The notes: generated by a model not told the origin, from the letters alone. A stretch of DNA of 64,000 nucleotides from Phymorhynchus buccinoides (GCA_017654935.2 CM065684.1:49843792-49907791); one strand, 5' to 3'. Counted from the stretch's first letter, positions 49,100-61,475 are shown. Translations and numbers: made by a program.

Positions 49100-49430
49100 G
49101 CATGGAAGGGAGTGTGTCGCTGCGCTGAGGGAAACCGCCACAGCTAGTGTCCCCTCCCGAGTCGATCACCACCCGAGGATCATCAGGTCCCGTCCCTGGA
49201 ACGTAAAGGTCTCCATGAAATTGCGCTAATACAAATTCCTCCTCTTCCTCCTCTTCGAAGAATTAATTTATTCTTACTCCTGCTCTACCTCTCGCCTCCG
49301 ATATTCACCCTCTTCGTCATATTCACCTCTTCGTTATACTCGCAATCTTCGTGTATTTTCGGCTTCGTCGTAATTACTCATCATCATCGTATTCTTCTTG
49401 GCCTTCCTCTCCTTTCTGGCGGAGTTTTGT
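49100..49430 (-). pseudogene. Broken acidic coding-like stretch
   Basis: On the minus strand, after the stop of the upstream frame, segments in shifting frames read TKLRQKGEEGQEEYDDDE, EYDEEGEYRRREVEQE and EEEEEEEFVLAQFHGDLYVP, then GTGPDDPRVVIDSGGDTS. Runs of GAA/GAG/GAC/TAC codons separated by stops suggest a decayed or error-broken acidic exon. No family is recognised. Confidence 0.3.
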
Positions 49431-49602
49431 CTAAGGAGATTTGTTGGCATCTCCTACAACGATTTTCCCGTCTTCTCCCACCTTGGCCAGCACCGGTTCT
49501 CCGGCACGGGTGGCTTGCAGGTTGGCGCCGTGCTGCCTGCCTTGTGGCTGGCTTGCTGGCTGCTTGGTGCCGCCAGCAGTCACTGGAGCTTCGTGTTCCA
49601 GC
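49431..49602 (-). CDS. Candidate internal exon, unknown protein
   Basis: An acceptor GTTTAACCCAG ends at 49603. The frame then reads LEHEAPVTAGGTKQPASQPQ, then AGEPVLAKVGEDGKIVVGDA and NKSP to a TAG at 49431-49433. A different frame of the same exon is Arg-rich (RHQAASKPATRQAARRQPAS) and could follow exon 2 of the basic protein gene in phase 0. The first frame looks more protein-like. It may be a further exon of the gene at 50203-52070 or part of a pseudogene. Function unknown. Confidence 0.3.
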
Positions 49603-49979
49603 CTGGGTTAAACAAAAGTGCTGTGTTGTTATGGGGCTGACCTGGTTTGGTTTATAATTGCATGTATTATTAAACATGCCTAGGGTTAAGTAAGGGTAAG
49701 GGTTGAAGGTTAGCGTTAGAACAAGGTCAGAGTTAAAGGCGTTAGAGTAGGGTTAGCGAAAGGAGAAAGAAGCCTCCTTTATAGTGTCACAATTTAGGCC
49801 TACTAACGGAAACATAGACCACCCGGGGACTAACGGAACATAGATACAGTGAAATATTGACAGGTTTCCTAAATATCGTTCAAGATACTCAACAGGAACC
49901 AAAGCAGGACACATTCGTATGCAGCGCTTTCATTTTATGGCAAAAACTTCCTCAGGCATTTTCAACACTCTGAATGTTT

Positions 49980-49985
49980 TTTATT
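49980..49985 (-). terminator. AATAAA polyadenylation signal on the minus strand
   Basis: AATAAA on the minus strand 218 bp after the stop codon of the two-exon basic protein model. Its place fits a short 3' UTR for that gene. AATAAA also occurs by chance, so support is moderate. Confidence 0.4.
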
Positions 49986-50202
49986 GAAGTGGATGTTCCT
50001 AAGGTCTATGGAGTAGCCATTATGGGGAAAACCATCCATTTACAGATGGCGTGCTAGATGTGACTTTATGCTAGCAAGATGAAAACCTTAATGAATAATA
50101 ACATGAACAATCACTGATACGATAGTCTAGAAACTGCGGAACCACCAGAAGGCTTGGTTGTTTGGTGTTTTTTTTCATTATTGTAATGCTTAAATGTGGA
50201 AA

Positions 50203-52070
50203 TCAACTTCCGAAACCCACAAACACTGGTGGCTGCGCTGTTCTGCCTCGTGACGCCGCTGTCTTGGCTTGGGTAGCTGCTCGCGGGGCCGCTCGAGATT
50301 TGGCCTGAGTGGCAGCTCGAGATTTGGGTGCCGCTGCCAGAAAAACAACAAATTAGGAAGCATTGATGAGGCTATAATTCCATCTTTCTTCTGTAAATGT
50401 AATTGTAGCCTTCGCTCTGTTTTGGTTTAATTTGCCCCAAATAAAAGTCAGACGTAGATTACAGCACAATTTATGCTGTTATTGTGATTATGATCATACT
50501 TTCCATCTTCGTCAACATTTTATTAACATTGAGATAAAACACAGAATCCTTGTCATGCAGCTTATTGATTTTCACTGATCAGAAAGGTGCCAGGTAGCTC
50601 CTATCACTCATGAAGACGAGAAGAGAGAGGCAGTTGTATCAATTGTTTCGGGCTATCTGCCGATTTTTCGGACTCACTAGGTAGTGAAACCGCCAAAGAT
50701 GATAACACAAAGATGTTTTCCTGCCAAAGACATATATATGATAACACAAAGATGTTTTCCTGCCAAAGACATATATATGATAACACAAAGATGTTTTCCT
50801 GCCAAAGACATATAACACAAAGATGCTTTGCTTGAACAGCTTCAGAGGTTCTGAGGTCAGACTCTCTTCCGAAACCGATGCCTCTTAGTCGGGCCTATTT
50901 AAATTACTCCTATACTCAACTGCGCTCGGTGTAGGCCTAGTGATCAATTGCGCTCTTTAAAATGGTTGAAATGGTTTACGAGAAATAATAGACATGCTAG
51001 AAATTTTGCATTAATTGAGATTTTGTGTCGGAAGATAGAGCTGACGTCCCTTATAAAGATAGGCCTACAGACAACAGAATTTGAAATATAGCTTTTTCAT
51101 TTTATATTTTTTGCTCATCTTGAAGTTCCCTAAGACATCAGTGACTAAGATACATTGTTTTGGGAAAGAACAGGTCGCAAAATTGATTGTATGTAGCCTA
51201 CCCTACATTACCCGGAGAGGTGCGGGCCGCTACTTTGCGGCTCCGCTGCTTTGCGGGGCATCTACTTTTCAAAGAGGCGCAATATGAAGTTGAAGTAGTT
51301 GAGTGAAATGAAAGATAAGTAATGACAGCAAATGTAGTGTCCATGCAAAGGTGTATAGTATCCAATAATTATGACATCAGTGAGCGCGCTCCAGCCCCTT
51401 TCAAATGTCTAACAGTAAATAAAGAAACCCTTTTGTTATTGGGGGGGATTTGGGATTTAATTTCTTTCGGCTGTGTCTATCTCCCTCTTTGACTTTATTT
51501 CCAACGGTGGTTTGCCGCAAACAAAAAGGGCCAATCATAAAAGGGTGCAATCATCTCGCGGGGTAAATGCTTAACAAGGTACTAGCACTGTATCCAGCCA
51601 TCTTCATTCGCTTTATGACAGTACTATTTGGCTTACACCCCTGGAAGAATAAGGCCGTATGCTAGGGCTCTAAACACATAATCGGATATTCCATGCAGAA
51701 AGGAAAACCCGTGCGCAGTCGGACGCGTGCGCAATCCATAAATAAGTGAAACAAAAGAAGGGAAAATATTTGCGCACGCACGTGTCCGAATTTGCGCTAT
51801 ATGCGTACACTTTTATCCTTCGTTCTTCCACTTATTTAGGTTTTCCGTAATGTGAACTTGCGTGTCAAATGAAAGACCATGCCTAAGCATATGAGTAGGC
51901 CTTCTGGTATCTAACCGCCAATTTATGCTTTTCTGTTTAAAGTGCAAGGGGCGGGTGTTTTTTTTGGGGAGGGTATGTTATTCTAAGTAACACAATGTAC
52001 CTGTCGCCTGTCGACTTTTGGACGCAGCAGCAGTTGGCTGGACTGAGCGGTTGGCAGCACGTGAAGTCAT
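50203..52070 (-). CDS. Small basic Ala/Arg/Lys-rich protein (two exons), unknown
   Basis: Exon 1 is 52070-52001 on the minus strand, ATG in a strong context (GTCACCATGA), donor ACAG|GTACAT. Exon 2 is 50333-50203, acceptor TTGTTTTTCTGGCAG, stop TGA. The phases agree and give 66 residues: MTSRAANRSVQPTAAASKSR, then repeats of the type AKSRAAPRAATQAKTAASRG, ending QPPVFVGFGS. About 19 Ala, 8 Arg and 4 Lys; no Asp or Glu at all. The composition resembles histone H1 tails and protamine-like sperm nuclear proteins, which would bind DNA, but it could also be the disordered basic N-terminal tail of a longer protein whose next exon lies near 49602. No family is recognised; the DNA-binding idea is inference from charge only. 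Confidence 0.42.
50701..50830. repeat. 39-bp tandem repeat, about three units
   Basis: Units GATAACACAAAGATGTTTTC then CTGCCAAAGACATATATAT start at 50701, 50740 and 50779, with a partial fourth to 50830. It makes a repetitive minus-strand ORF (YICLWQENIFVLS) that is not a gene. It lies in the intron of the basic protein model. Confidence 0.8.
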
Positions 52071-52497
52071 GGTGACAAACTATGCAGGCGGTGGGTCACT
52101 CACTCCAGCAGTTGGCGTTGTTGCACACCATGTCAGGACTTCTGCTTAGGCTGTTACAGTAAACACAATTGGTACAATGTTGCATGGTATTGGTGCCTTG
52201 TTGCTTTCAAATATTATTATTATTTATTGTCGTTTGCTCTGTGGTGGTAAAAATAAAAAATATATATAAATATAAAAAGGTGTTATTAAATTTAGCTATA
52301 TTTTTAAGGTTTAGTAAAGTTGTGTGACATTGCATTTGGTGGGATGTGCCTAATTTATAATATATTATGTCTATAGAGTTATCTTTTGTTAACCCGTTCC
52401 AATTGTTCATATTTGTCTTTGTTTGAATTTGTTGTCAAAGTCACTCCATGCCTAACCTAAAGGGGGCACTAAAAGAGTAAACAATCTCTTGAATCTA

Positions 52498-52663
52498 TGT
52501 GTGTGTGTGTGTGTGTGTTGTTGTGTGGTGTTGTGTGGTGTTGTAGTGTGTTTTTGCGTGTGTGTGCGTGTGGGTGTGCGAGAGTGTGACTGTGCGTGTG
52601 AGTGTGCGTGTGCGAGCGTAGTGTGCGTGAGTGTGCGTGCGTGAATGTGCGTGTGTGTGTGTG
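52498..52663. repeat. (TG)n-rich imperfect microsatellite
   Basis: TG repeats with many single-base variants (TGTGCGTG, TGTTGTGTGG). The His/Thr-rich minus-strand ORF through it is an artefact. Confidence 0.8.
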
Positions 52664-52664
52664 T

Positions 52665-53260
52665 CATTCGATTATCTCCAAGAAACTACTTGACGGATTT
52701 TGATCAAATTTGGTAGAGGAGCAGGTATCCAAAAAAAGAAAGATTCCCTTCGATATTCATGACCTTGGTGACCTTGACCTTGAAGTTTGACCCGAAATGT
52801 CCTTATTTATGCCATGTATTTCATATCCGAGCTGTATCTCATGAACCAATTTGAGTGGAATTACTTAACATTTTGTGTGGTTGTTTATCACAGTACACAA
52901 ATGGTCCTGTAGAAAAACTATAACAGTGCTGACCTTGACCTTGAAGCTTGACATTAAAAACCGAAATTTCCTTCTCTGCGTCCATATCTTTCACGTCGCT
53001 GGGAATTTACGATTTACAAAATCACATGTAGATGCATGGGCTCTATGTATGTCTGAGTTTATTGGGTATAACTAAAGGTTCAAGGTCAAGGCAGGAACAG
53101 GAAGTGTAGGCCTTGGAAGTGTAACATGTGTATTAGACATAGTTTTCATATTTGAGTTACAGGCTTCACATTTGCAGGATAGGCTAGACTGGGGATCAAT
53201 CTCCATTGTGTGGTGCAAAGTATTGTTAACATTCCATGACCTTGACCTTGACTTTGAACT
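52665..53260. repeat. Dispersed repeat with TGACCTTGACCTTGA arrays
   Basis: Sub-blocks of the type TCTCCAAGAAACTACTTGACGG / TCTCATGAACCAATTTGAGTGG each precede GTGACCTTGACCTTGAAG (52768), CTGACCTTGACCTTGAAGC (52929) and, inverted or diverged, TTCAAGGTCAAGG (53082) and CATGACCTTGACCTTGAC (53236). This reads as repeated units of about 160 bp. TCAAGGTCA is the extended half-site bound by FTZ-F1/ERR-type nuclear receptors. It is probably a decayed repeat; no gene is seen. Confidence 0.5.
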
Positions 53261-55115
53261 AGTCTCTTTAGAAGTGGCTACTAGTTCGAACACCATTGAC
53301 CGTACACCCACATAGCCCATATATATTCTTGATTCAGCAGACGTAAGGAATTAAGTGAGTGACATTTGAAGCCTGATCTTGAATTTGACATAAAGGGCTG
53401 TTACAAAAAAACCATTCATTGCACACCTTTACAATCATTATATTATCGATCGGGCATCAATCAATTGGGGTTTTTCTGTCTGGCCCAGGCTGAAATATTG
53501 TGAAACGCTTGACGAAAATTTAACACATAGGACTATCTGACTGATTAGTGCTTTAAAATAATTAACCATACTCTGCCCGGGTATAGTGCCGCAGGCATTA
53601 ATATTATTAGTGTTAAGCAGATGGCGTGTTGTCACGTGTGGCGCCACAATTACTGACCATGTATAATGACTCAGACGTTAAAGAATGCACACTACACGTG
53701 TAAGCCTATGTTATCCTACACACAAATACAGTACACACACCGAGCCACAGTAACACGTGGAGTGTGTACCCACTTTCGCTCTTTCTCTATATAACATTTC
53801 CACCCCACCCCCAGTCCCAGCCATTTCTCCCTCACTCAACTCATAGGCCTAAGCTTGCATACTTCATTAACCACTATTGCGCTATAGTCCAGTGCATACT
53901 TACATACACGCACGCAAGCAAGGCATATAAGTAACACACTGAAACACGTGCATATATTTAGCTTGGATCTGTTGCATCAGTGGAAATTAAAAAATATTAA
54001 AGGTGCCAGTAAGTTTGATTCCACACTATAAAAGAAAACGTCAGCCCGATTTATACGGAACAAAGACATATAGACATACCAGGTGTCCATCTAGACCCCC
54101 TCACCCCCGGCGGGGGGATTGGATCACTAATTTTTCTGACAGTTTGGTGAGAGTACTTTTCAAATTAATTGTTTGCCAAAAAATAAAAATAGGCCGTATG
54201 CCTGCTCGTTCTGTTGAGGAAAACGAATATCAGAATGAAGGTAAATTGGAAACGCGTTTTTCACACCGAATGTCATTAGCCTTATGATTACAGCTCAAAA
54301 ACACGCGAACCAAACGTCATTCGTTATCAATATTCTCAAATGACACCCTCTCGTCGTTATCGTCATACAAGTCGTGCTTTTGGTGTAGTAGTGACTATGG
54401 TGATGTTACAAACCCCTTTGATAAAACATACCTGACTTCAAACGATCTGTTTTCTACGACCGTAACCAGAACAAAACTGGGCTGATAAATAGGTAAGAGC
54501 CTATACATGCGCCTAATGATACAATAATGATTAAATTCGGCCTCTTTTTATATCGTTTTCCTGTTAATAGACATGATTTCTGTATATGCACCACTACCAG
54601 CTGACCTAACGCAAACAAACGAACAAACAAAAAATAGGCTTACTTGTCTAGCCTGGAGTCCAGTTCATCCTTGTTCGTGCACATAACGCAGATTATCTAC
54701 CCAGAGTCTTAGGCCGAGATGACACAGCTGACCAAAGGGCACCACAACAGTAGAGTACATAAAAGCTGGTCTTCAGGTGGTCGTAGAATACAACGGTAAG
54801 GCTTACAAAGCCTACCTACCACGACACAGTAAGCAGATTAGCGTAGATTAAGATTACGCTTCTGTGATTTCAGTACAGGTAATCGAAGGTATTCTGCCAG
54901 CCTGGTTGGCAGGCACACTTGTATTTTGTCGAGTTGTTAATGAGAGGAAGAAGAGGGGTGGGGTTGGCTGAGGTAATGGTAAGTGGGAGAATGATGAGCG
55001 AGAGGGAGGGGCAAGTTGCAACACAAAATGGAAAGCACTGGCATAGTGCCGACCCACGCTTAAAATAAAAAGGCAACTACATGGCCATAGACCTATTAAG
55101 ACTCCACTAAATTTA
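53260..55115. other. Stretch without recognisable genes
   Basis: Only short ORFs without family resemblance (for example 54003-54287, 94 codons). Some palindromic pieces and a purine-rich patch (54940-55020) are present. I see no supported gene, RNA or transposon end. Confidence 0.5.
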
Positions 55116-55121
55116 GATATA

Positions 55122-55349
55122 AAATTCGATTTAAAAAGGATTGAACTTAAAGAAGATCATGTCTGGTCTTATTTGCTCAAGTTTTCAAAAGTTGATTCTA
55201 TCAATCATTTTTCTTATTTAAAAAAGAAAACTGGAACAATAAACTCCATGGACATTCTCTTGTGTGGTAGGCAATATCTTCCATGTGAAACCAACATATT
55301 AATATTTGAAACTGTACATCACTTCCTTTCTGGTTCGAATCGGGTTTAA
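55122..55349 (+). pseudogene. Non-LTR retrotransposon C-terminal fragment
   Basis: A frame of about 75 codons without a start reads KFDLKRIELKEDHVWSYLLK, then NSMDILLCGRQYLPCETNIL and IFETVHHFLSGSNRV before the stop. The ending with VH.F+..S.R. resembles the extreme C terminus of CR1/Jockey-like LINE proteins. Nothing coding lies upstream. It is a small dead fragment. Confidence 0.4.
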
Positions 55350-55654
55350 ACTTATTTCTAAACTGTTTTCAATTAACATGTCAAATCAAACATTTCAATA
55401 ATTGTTGTGTGAAAGCGCAGGTGCACATGTATATTGGTCTAAATGATTGAATAACCTGCTCTAGATATGTAAACATGGTTGTAATGTACTTTTGTGGGAT
55501 GCTTAATGAGTGTTACGCTCTAGTAAGCATTGCTGCTATTTTTTTGTAATCAATAATCTGTTTGTAGCCCTGATTAAAAGTTTCAGTCTAGGAGCCCGAT
55601 ATGTAGGCCTTAGAGGTCAATGAAAAATATGATTATAAAAAAAGTACCCATTAC

Positions 55655-55925
55655 AACACACAAACATGCACCACACACAGCGCAGCGCGCGCGCGAACAT
55701 AAACACGCGCGCACGCACGCGTCGATGCACGCGCAACAGCCCCCGCTAGCAAACACACACGACACACACAAGCACATTAGATTTTGTTTTAAGTACCCCC
55801 ACCCCCCCCCACCCCCCCCCCACACTACACACACAAGAGACTCTTATAGCCACACAACACGCCCTCTCACGCACCGCCAGCTAAACGCGCGCGCGGCACA
55901 CTAGCAACACGCACATCAGAACGCA
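55655..55925. repeat. CA/CG-rich low-complexity stretch
   Basis: CA repeats mixed with CG runs (GCGCGCGCGCGAAC, ACGCGCGCACGCACGC) and a C-run at 55798-55820. Alternating purine-pyrimidine content again favours Z-DNA. ORFs across it are artefacts. Confidence 0.7.
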
Positions 55926-56059
55926 CACACAGCAGCACTACCACCACACTCTTGCTCATCCCAACAGCATTACACAAATGCACGTGATGATGAAGATTAA
56001 TGTTTTATTAGTCGTGGACTCTTTAAAAACGTGATTATGATGTTCCTGAAGACTTGTTA

Positions 56060-57000
56060 CTCACTGTAGATGAAGGATAATGAGGCAGAAAAGAATAGTT
56101 GGGGTTGAGTGACGAGAGAAATAGCGAGAGTTGTAGCAGGCCGTCGTGGATGATTCCCAGGTAACATGGCGGACCCTGGAACGTAGGGGTTCGCCCGGCT
56201 GAAATTTTATGCGAACGTATTCGACCCGGTGAAGTCCGATGATGTTACGACGCCTATGTTTGCGTCCTTGATTTTTTGTTTTTAATGCTTCCAGAGGTGG
56301 AGTCAGCATCGGGTCCGACCGCGGCAGGAAGACGGTATCAGTATTTGTGAGACAGCCCAAGGTTGTCGCTGGTCTCATGTAGTCCTGCTTGCTTGTCGTT
56401 GGTTTGGTGAGCAACCTCTCCCTCAAAGGTCGTCTTCAGGACCACCACCGGGCGACCTGCTCCATACCGAGCTGCTGATGTCGTCGACACACGGGCAGGA
56501 GACACACAGTCAGGTCGAATCGTCTCTGCAGGCGGATGATTCCCCCCAGCAGACAAGTGGGCGACCCACAACCCACTTTATCCAGCCTTGGAAAAACTGG
56601 CAACTGGTGCCTGCTGGGCATTGCTTGTTGGCTCGAAAGCCCAAAAATGCTGAGATCATCCAAGTCGCCGTACATCGCCCTGTCCGCATGTCCAAGTCAA
56701 CCAACACCACGTGGTGAGGGAGGAAGACTGCGCCGCCATGCTGCTGTCTGGATTCCACGCAACAGAGTCCAAGTCGCGCTTCACCCCTACAACTCGGATG
56801 TTGTATCACATAAGGCTTATGTGTATCACGCACCCGTTCTTGCGACTATCATGGCATCCACAGTTACAGAATAGCCATAGACCGCACATGTCGTTCTTTG
56901 TCTTGGCAACAATGCTATATTCTGTTAGTTCGTCGATATCACCTCCCGGAGTTCCAAAAGCGACTTATCAAATTTAAAATAAAAATTATTTAATCGTAAG
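56060..57000 (-). other. GC-richer region with several overlapping open frames, unresolved
   Basis: Both strands carry 80-120-codon open frames in two to three phases. The most protein-like pieces are on the minus strand: MYGDLDDLSIFGLSSQQAMP from 56675, and STTSAARYGAGRPVVVLKTT then FEGEVAHQ near 56470. They are in different frames, and no good splice pair joins them. It may be a decayed gene, a transposon gene or a CpG-rich promoter. I do not recognise a family. Confidence 0.25.
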
Positions 57001-59139
57001 TATGCCAGAACGCCACTTTAACATTGAGCCTGTGGCAGACGCAGTTGACATAGGTAAGCTAGACCAGTACGGTTTACACTTCAAAATGGTATGTTATGTT
57101 CTGCATCGGTACATGTGCGGGAGAATTGTCTTAAAAGGAGTCTATGACAATCTCATGGCACGTTAACCATGTCATCATTCACGCACCCCTCTTGTATAAA
57201 AGTCCGCCGCGCGAAGTCGGAGTTAGATTCGACGTCGTGGCTGCCACGTGGCGGGGTAATAAAAAAAAGCACGGCCCACGCACGTATATGTTCTCATCCC
57301 CAGGTTAGGTGCGTTGTACCCTAGTGTCTTCAAGCGTTTTTCGGTTGTTTGTCGTGCGGATATGATTAGGATTGGAAGTCTTTGTCAGCCATGGGGGGGG
57401 GGAAACGGGGTTGGGGGGGGGGGGGGTAAATGAAACAACAACAAGATATCAAATAGATTGTTTTAAAAGCAGACACAACACCATAGTTTGTCTGGCAATG
57501 TAATGCCATTTTGTTATATTTCGCAACGAATCGCCACCCCGATCACATACGACTCTACATGTTAGAAAGAAATATATCATACATAGAATCAAAGAGTGGA
57601 CGACCATTTGGCTGTAGCTAAGCAGTTACGGATTGTGTGTGATAATGCTGCTCAGCTCACTTACATAGAATGGTGAATGTACGGATTAACATATTCCCAT
57701 GTCTGGAAGAAATACTGGTCGCTAAACGATCACAGTCGATGGCACACAGCAGACAAGAAAATGAATGAGAGTTATGACCCCTCAAGGAAGTAATTAAATT
57801 GTTGAGCACCTTGTTGTGATGGCAGGTTAAGAAAAGACACAAAAACGTCTGACTTTTACTATCAAAGTTAATATTGCCTTTATCTCGGCGAGATAAATGC
57901 AGTAAAATTGTGTTGAAAATACCTATAGAATGTCGTGACTTAAGCGAAAGTTGCATTCGTTAGATGCTGATATTAACGAAACAAGACAAATCTTTTGGTT
58001 ATTAAAACCCACATAGTGATTAACATTGTCAAAAATCAATTTAAACAAAAAACCGGAAAAAAATTTTGTATTTTGTATCTGTTAGGGTTGTCAATGTCTG
58101 GAGGGGGGGATGTTTTTTTAATAACTTTATTAATAAATGGGGTCTTGTGTAGCCCAAGCCTAGTTGATGGACTCACAATAAACAACAGGTGTTGATGAAT
58201 TAATAAAATATAATTTTATATTGCGCTGTCTTCTGAATGGATCTTATTCATCTATATTAACACGCAAATTACAGTACCACAATCGTTTTAAAACACATGT
58301 TCACGCCAGCTATCTTTGAAGCCAAAAATGACACAATTAAATGTACTTTGGCTACAGAAAACGATTTTGTGGCAATATGTGATTTGATTTCTCACACATG
58401 AGTTGGCACACATGAGAATGGGTGTCAATCTTTTTTGTACATGCCCAAATTTCAGGTACAACACAATATAATTGAAATAACAGAACCCTGATATACAAGA
58501 GTTGTGTTTATGAACAGGGTTGTTTCAAGCATGTGTGCACAATATGAACGTATATGCTGTAGCGGTGAAAGGGTTTTAAGGCGATACCCAAACCTTCCAC
58601 CTGTTTTGATTTTAAATAGTTTCAATTTTGTTTTAGTTATAGAATGGACAAACAGAAATAAAGACAGGGTCAGCACAAAGGTAAACACAATTCTTCCTTG
58701 GCGGAGGTAGTAACAAAGTAGCAGAAAATGTCAAATCCCAGCCATCTTTGCCCATAGCAGGGGTCCGTCGACAGTCAAGCAACCATGTTTTACAGCAGGC
58801 GGAAGCTTGGTGGGGTCCCTGCAAACAAAAGATGTATTGAGATAGGCCTGTTTACGGCATTTCGAATGACCAAGAAGTATCAACATGTAGTATAAGCAAA
58901 TTGGGCTGCATAATCATAGGTCTTATTCTTTCTTCTTCTTCTTCCAATATAGTTGTCAAGGTCAGTTCTTACCATTATTACAACTGAAAAGGGCGAGAGG
59001 TCTGTTATTATTACACAATATAGCAACTAAACTGTCTATTGTTTAATTCAAAGTTGGTTTGTCTCTTCATAGGGATTTTTTTTAATATTTTATGGTAGAG
59101 TTAGTCTCAATCCATTCGAGAGTTCTGTTTTTTTAAATG
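57000..59139. other. Stretch without recognisable genes
   Basis: AT-rich sequence with G-runs near 57393-57426 and short frames only. No repeat family or coding signal was recognised up to the left LTR. The last five bases, AAATG (59135-59139), are the candidate target duplication of the LTR element. Confidence 0.5.
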
Positions 59140-60385
59140 TGTTGAAAGGGTAAAAAGGGGGGTAAGGGGGTTTTGCAGGGTTGTAGAGGAGGGGAAGGAA
59201 CTTAGAGGTCTCTTTCTCTCCAATTAACCACAGGGCCACATGGAGTGGTTTATTTGGTGTTTATTTCAAGCTCAGCAGAACACACCTGTAAGACATAAAA
59301 AGAAACAAATAACTAACTTGCAAACATAAAACATTGCCACGGTAACATAACTTTTCCTGGACTATTAATCCATACAAACTGTAATACCCAGTTCCCAGTT
59401 ACACAATGACAAGTATGGTATAGAACCAATTATCATGTTTGCCTTTCTACTACATGTCTTACAGTTTGACACTAAACACTTCCAATGCACATTCCTTCCC
59501 TTTAACCCTCAGGGAATCTTTACTGGCTAAACAAGCCAACACAACCAACAATGACAAGCCACACCTGGACACAATTGGAGAGTTACCACACCCTCACTCT
59601 GTCTGTAAGTCTTGTGGTCAATGTCATTTTATGACAATGGAAAAATGTTTGCGTCAAAATAACATAAAACTAGACATTAACTGGTGATTAGTGAAGAACG
59701 AAGATGTGATCATATTCTTACCCAAGAACCTTATTATAAGAAATAAATTCCTTATAATGGACAGAAAACTCGACTTTAACTGGTAACTGATGCGTAAGCA
59801 AAACCTGTTTAATTCTATTCCAATTAAACCAAAGCCAGTTTCCCCACATAAAATGTCAAACTGCAATTGTTGCTTTAATCCAATCTGAATTGAATTGATT
59901 TGACATAGCATGCATAAGTGTTTTCGTACAATCCTAGTCACCAGTCAATTAAACCAAAATAAACCTTTTTTGTAAATGAAAACTTTGTGTTTATACACAA
60001 CACACATAAACAAAGATGAAAAATAAAAATGATTGAAACTTCTGATTGAAAATCAGAAATACAAAAAGGAATTGAAAATCAGATTTAAAATGGAAACATA
60101 CATGATACACAACACAAAATAGCATAGAGTCTCTTCTAAGCTTTATCACTTCTATGTGACAAAGAAAGAGAAAGCCCCTCATGGACTTTCATTAGCCAAT
60201 GAAAGTCACTTAAATGTCAAGCATTACACATGACACATGACAAAAAAACTCAAACATGACAAAACCAAAATATCCAACCCAAAAACGATCATAAAATCTA
60301 CTTGTCTACAACAACAACAAAATGCTACTTTTGATCCACAAAACGAGCCATAGTTTTAGTCTTAAAGAAAACCGTTACACACAAG

Positions 60386-60388
<3 letters not shown>

Positions 60389-60462
<74 letters not shown>
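60389..60462. repeat. (GA)n microsatellite within the LTR
   Basis: A GA tract of about 74 bp inside the left LTR. The matching part of the right LTR lies outside the window, so it is unknown whether the tract predates insertion. Confidence 0.85.
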
Positions 60463-60467
<5 letters not shown>

Positions 60468-61068
60468 CTACACGTGTCTTACAATCAATAGTCTTGCTAA
60501 CCCAAAGAATGATTGAATGATGCGCTAGACTTGCGACCTACTCATTCAAATCTAGAAATCTCGGTCCGCCACGTGTTTCAACCGGTCATCCAATTATGAC
60601 GTTTGTTACCGATTTTAGTCGAAGTTCCTCTACGACATGTATTACAGATTCGAAGCTCAGATTTCTTTACTGACGTTTCCAATCTTTAAAACCCGTACTT
60701 ACACAGATTTGTAAAATCAACACACTAATTCCTCGCATTCTTTTACTAGGACTGTTTTCCACAAGGATTCAGTCTATCATGCACCTAGATCAATTTCATC
60801 ATTTCTGTAGACTTACTTCGTTAGTTTTATAATGAATTATAAAGAAGCCATCCCAAGCTCTCTAAGCTCTAAATGAATTAGCATCTCAGCGAAATAGTTG
60901 CAATCCTAAGTCCGAATTTAATTTGTTCTACACCACCATCATGAAATAAATCAAAGTCGAAAAATACTGATACTCACAGCCCAACAAGGATGATCGCTCC
61001 CAATAGGAGGATGTACAGGTAGTGATCGAGATAGCAGGTCAGAGAGACTGATTTGGCCTAGGGCTACA

Positions 61069-61078
61069 ACTTATATAG
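61069..61078 (-). promoter_or_regulatory. TATA box of the LTR promoter
   Basis: CTATATAAGT on the minus strand, about 400 bp into the LTR, with a GC-moderate stretch downstream. It is the only strong TATA element in the LTR and would start transcription near 61040, towards lower coordinates. Inferred from sequence only. Confidence 0.5.
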
Positions 61079-61475
61079 CATACCCAACAAAGACTTTAAA
61101 TGACCTGATTATCTATTGGTCAATTCTCCAACACATGTAAACTTTAACACCTTATAGTCAAAATTAAACTACAATTTTCGTCTATTTCCTGATCAACAAC
61201 ATAAAGAGAACATTCATTCCAATGTATATTCAATTATTATTTGCTGCAATTAAGTTAATTTAATAATAAAATTAACTATCAAGCCAGACTTCCTGTTTTT
61301 CTGATTGGTTGATCAGAAAAAGGATCTACTTCCTTATGTTTCTCATTGGTCGAATTTTACATATTACCACCTGAAATTGAATAACCACTTATTCCTTAGT
61401 CATTCATCCCAACCAGGTTTAGGCCTATGGTGTACTTTTCGTGTCAAAATTGAACGAAAAGTTCACATTATAACA

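Larger units (their letters stand above)
59140..61475 (-). mobile_element. 3' LTR of the gag-only retrotransposon (2336 bp)
   Basis: Reading on the minus strand, the LTR starts TGTTATAATG at 61475 and ends CCCTTTCAACA at 59140, giving TGTT...AACA termini. Its visible 843 bp from 59140 are repeated at 63158-64000 with about 12 substitutions and four single-base indels by eye, near 1.4% difference. It contains a TATATAAG box (61069-61078), two AATAAA signals (59248-59267 region) close to its end, and a GA microsatellite. At 2.3 kb it is long for an LTR. Confidence 0.85.

Noticed and set aside
54854..55076. EGF-like motif YKCACQPGW on the minus strand
   Set aside because: Only one half of a motif in a short frame without further cysteines, signal peptide or splice sites; likely chance.
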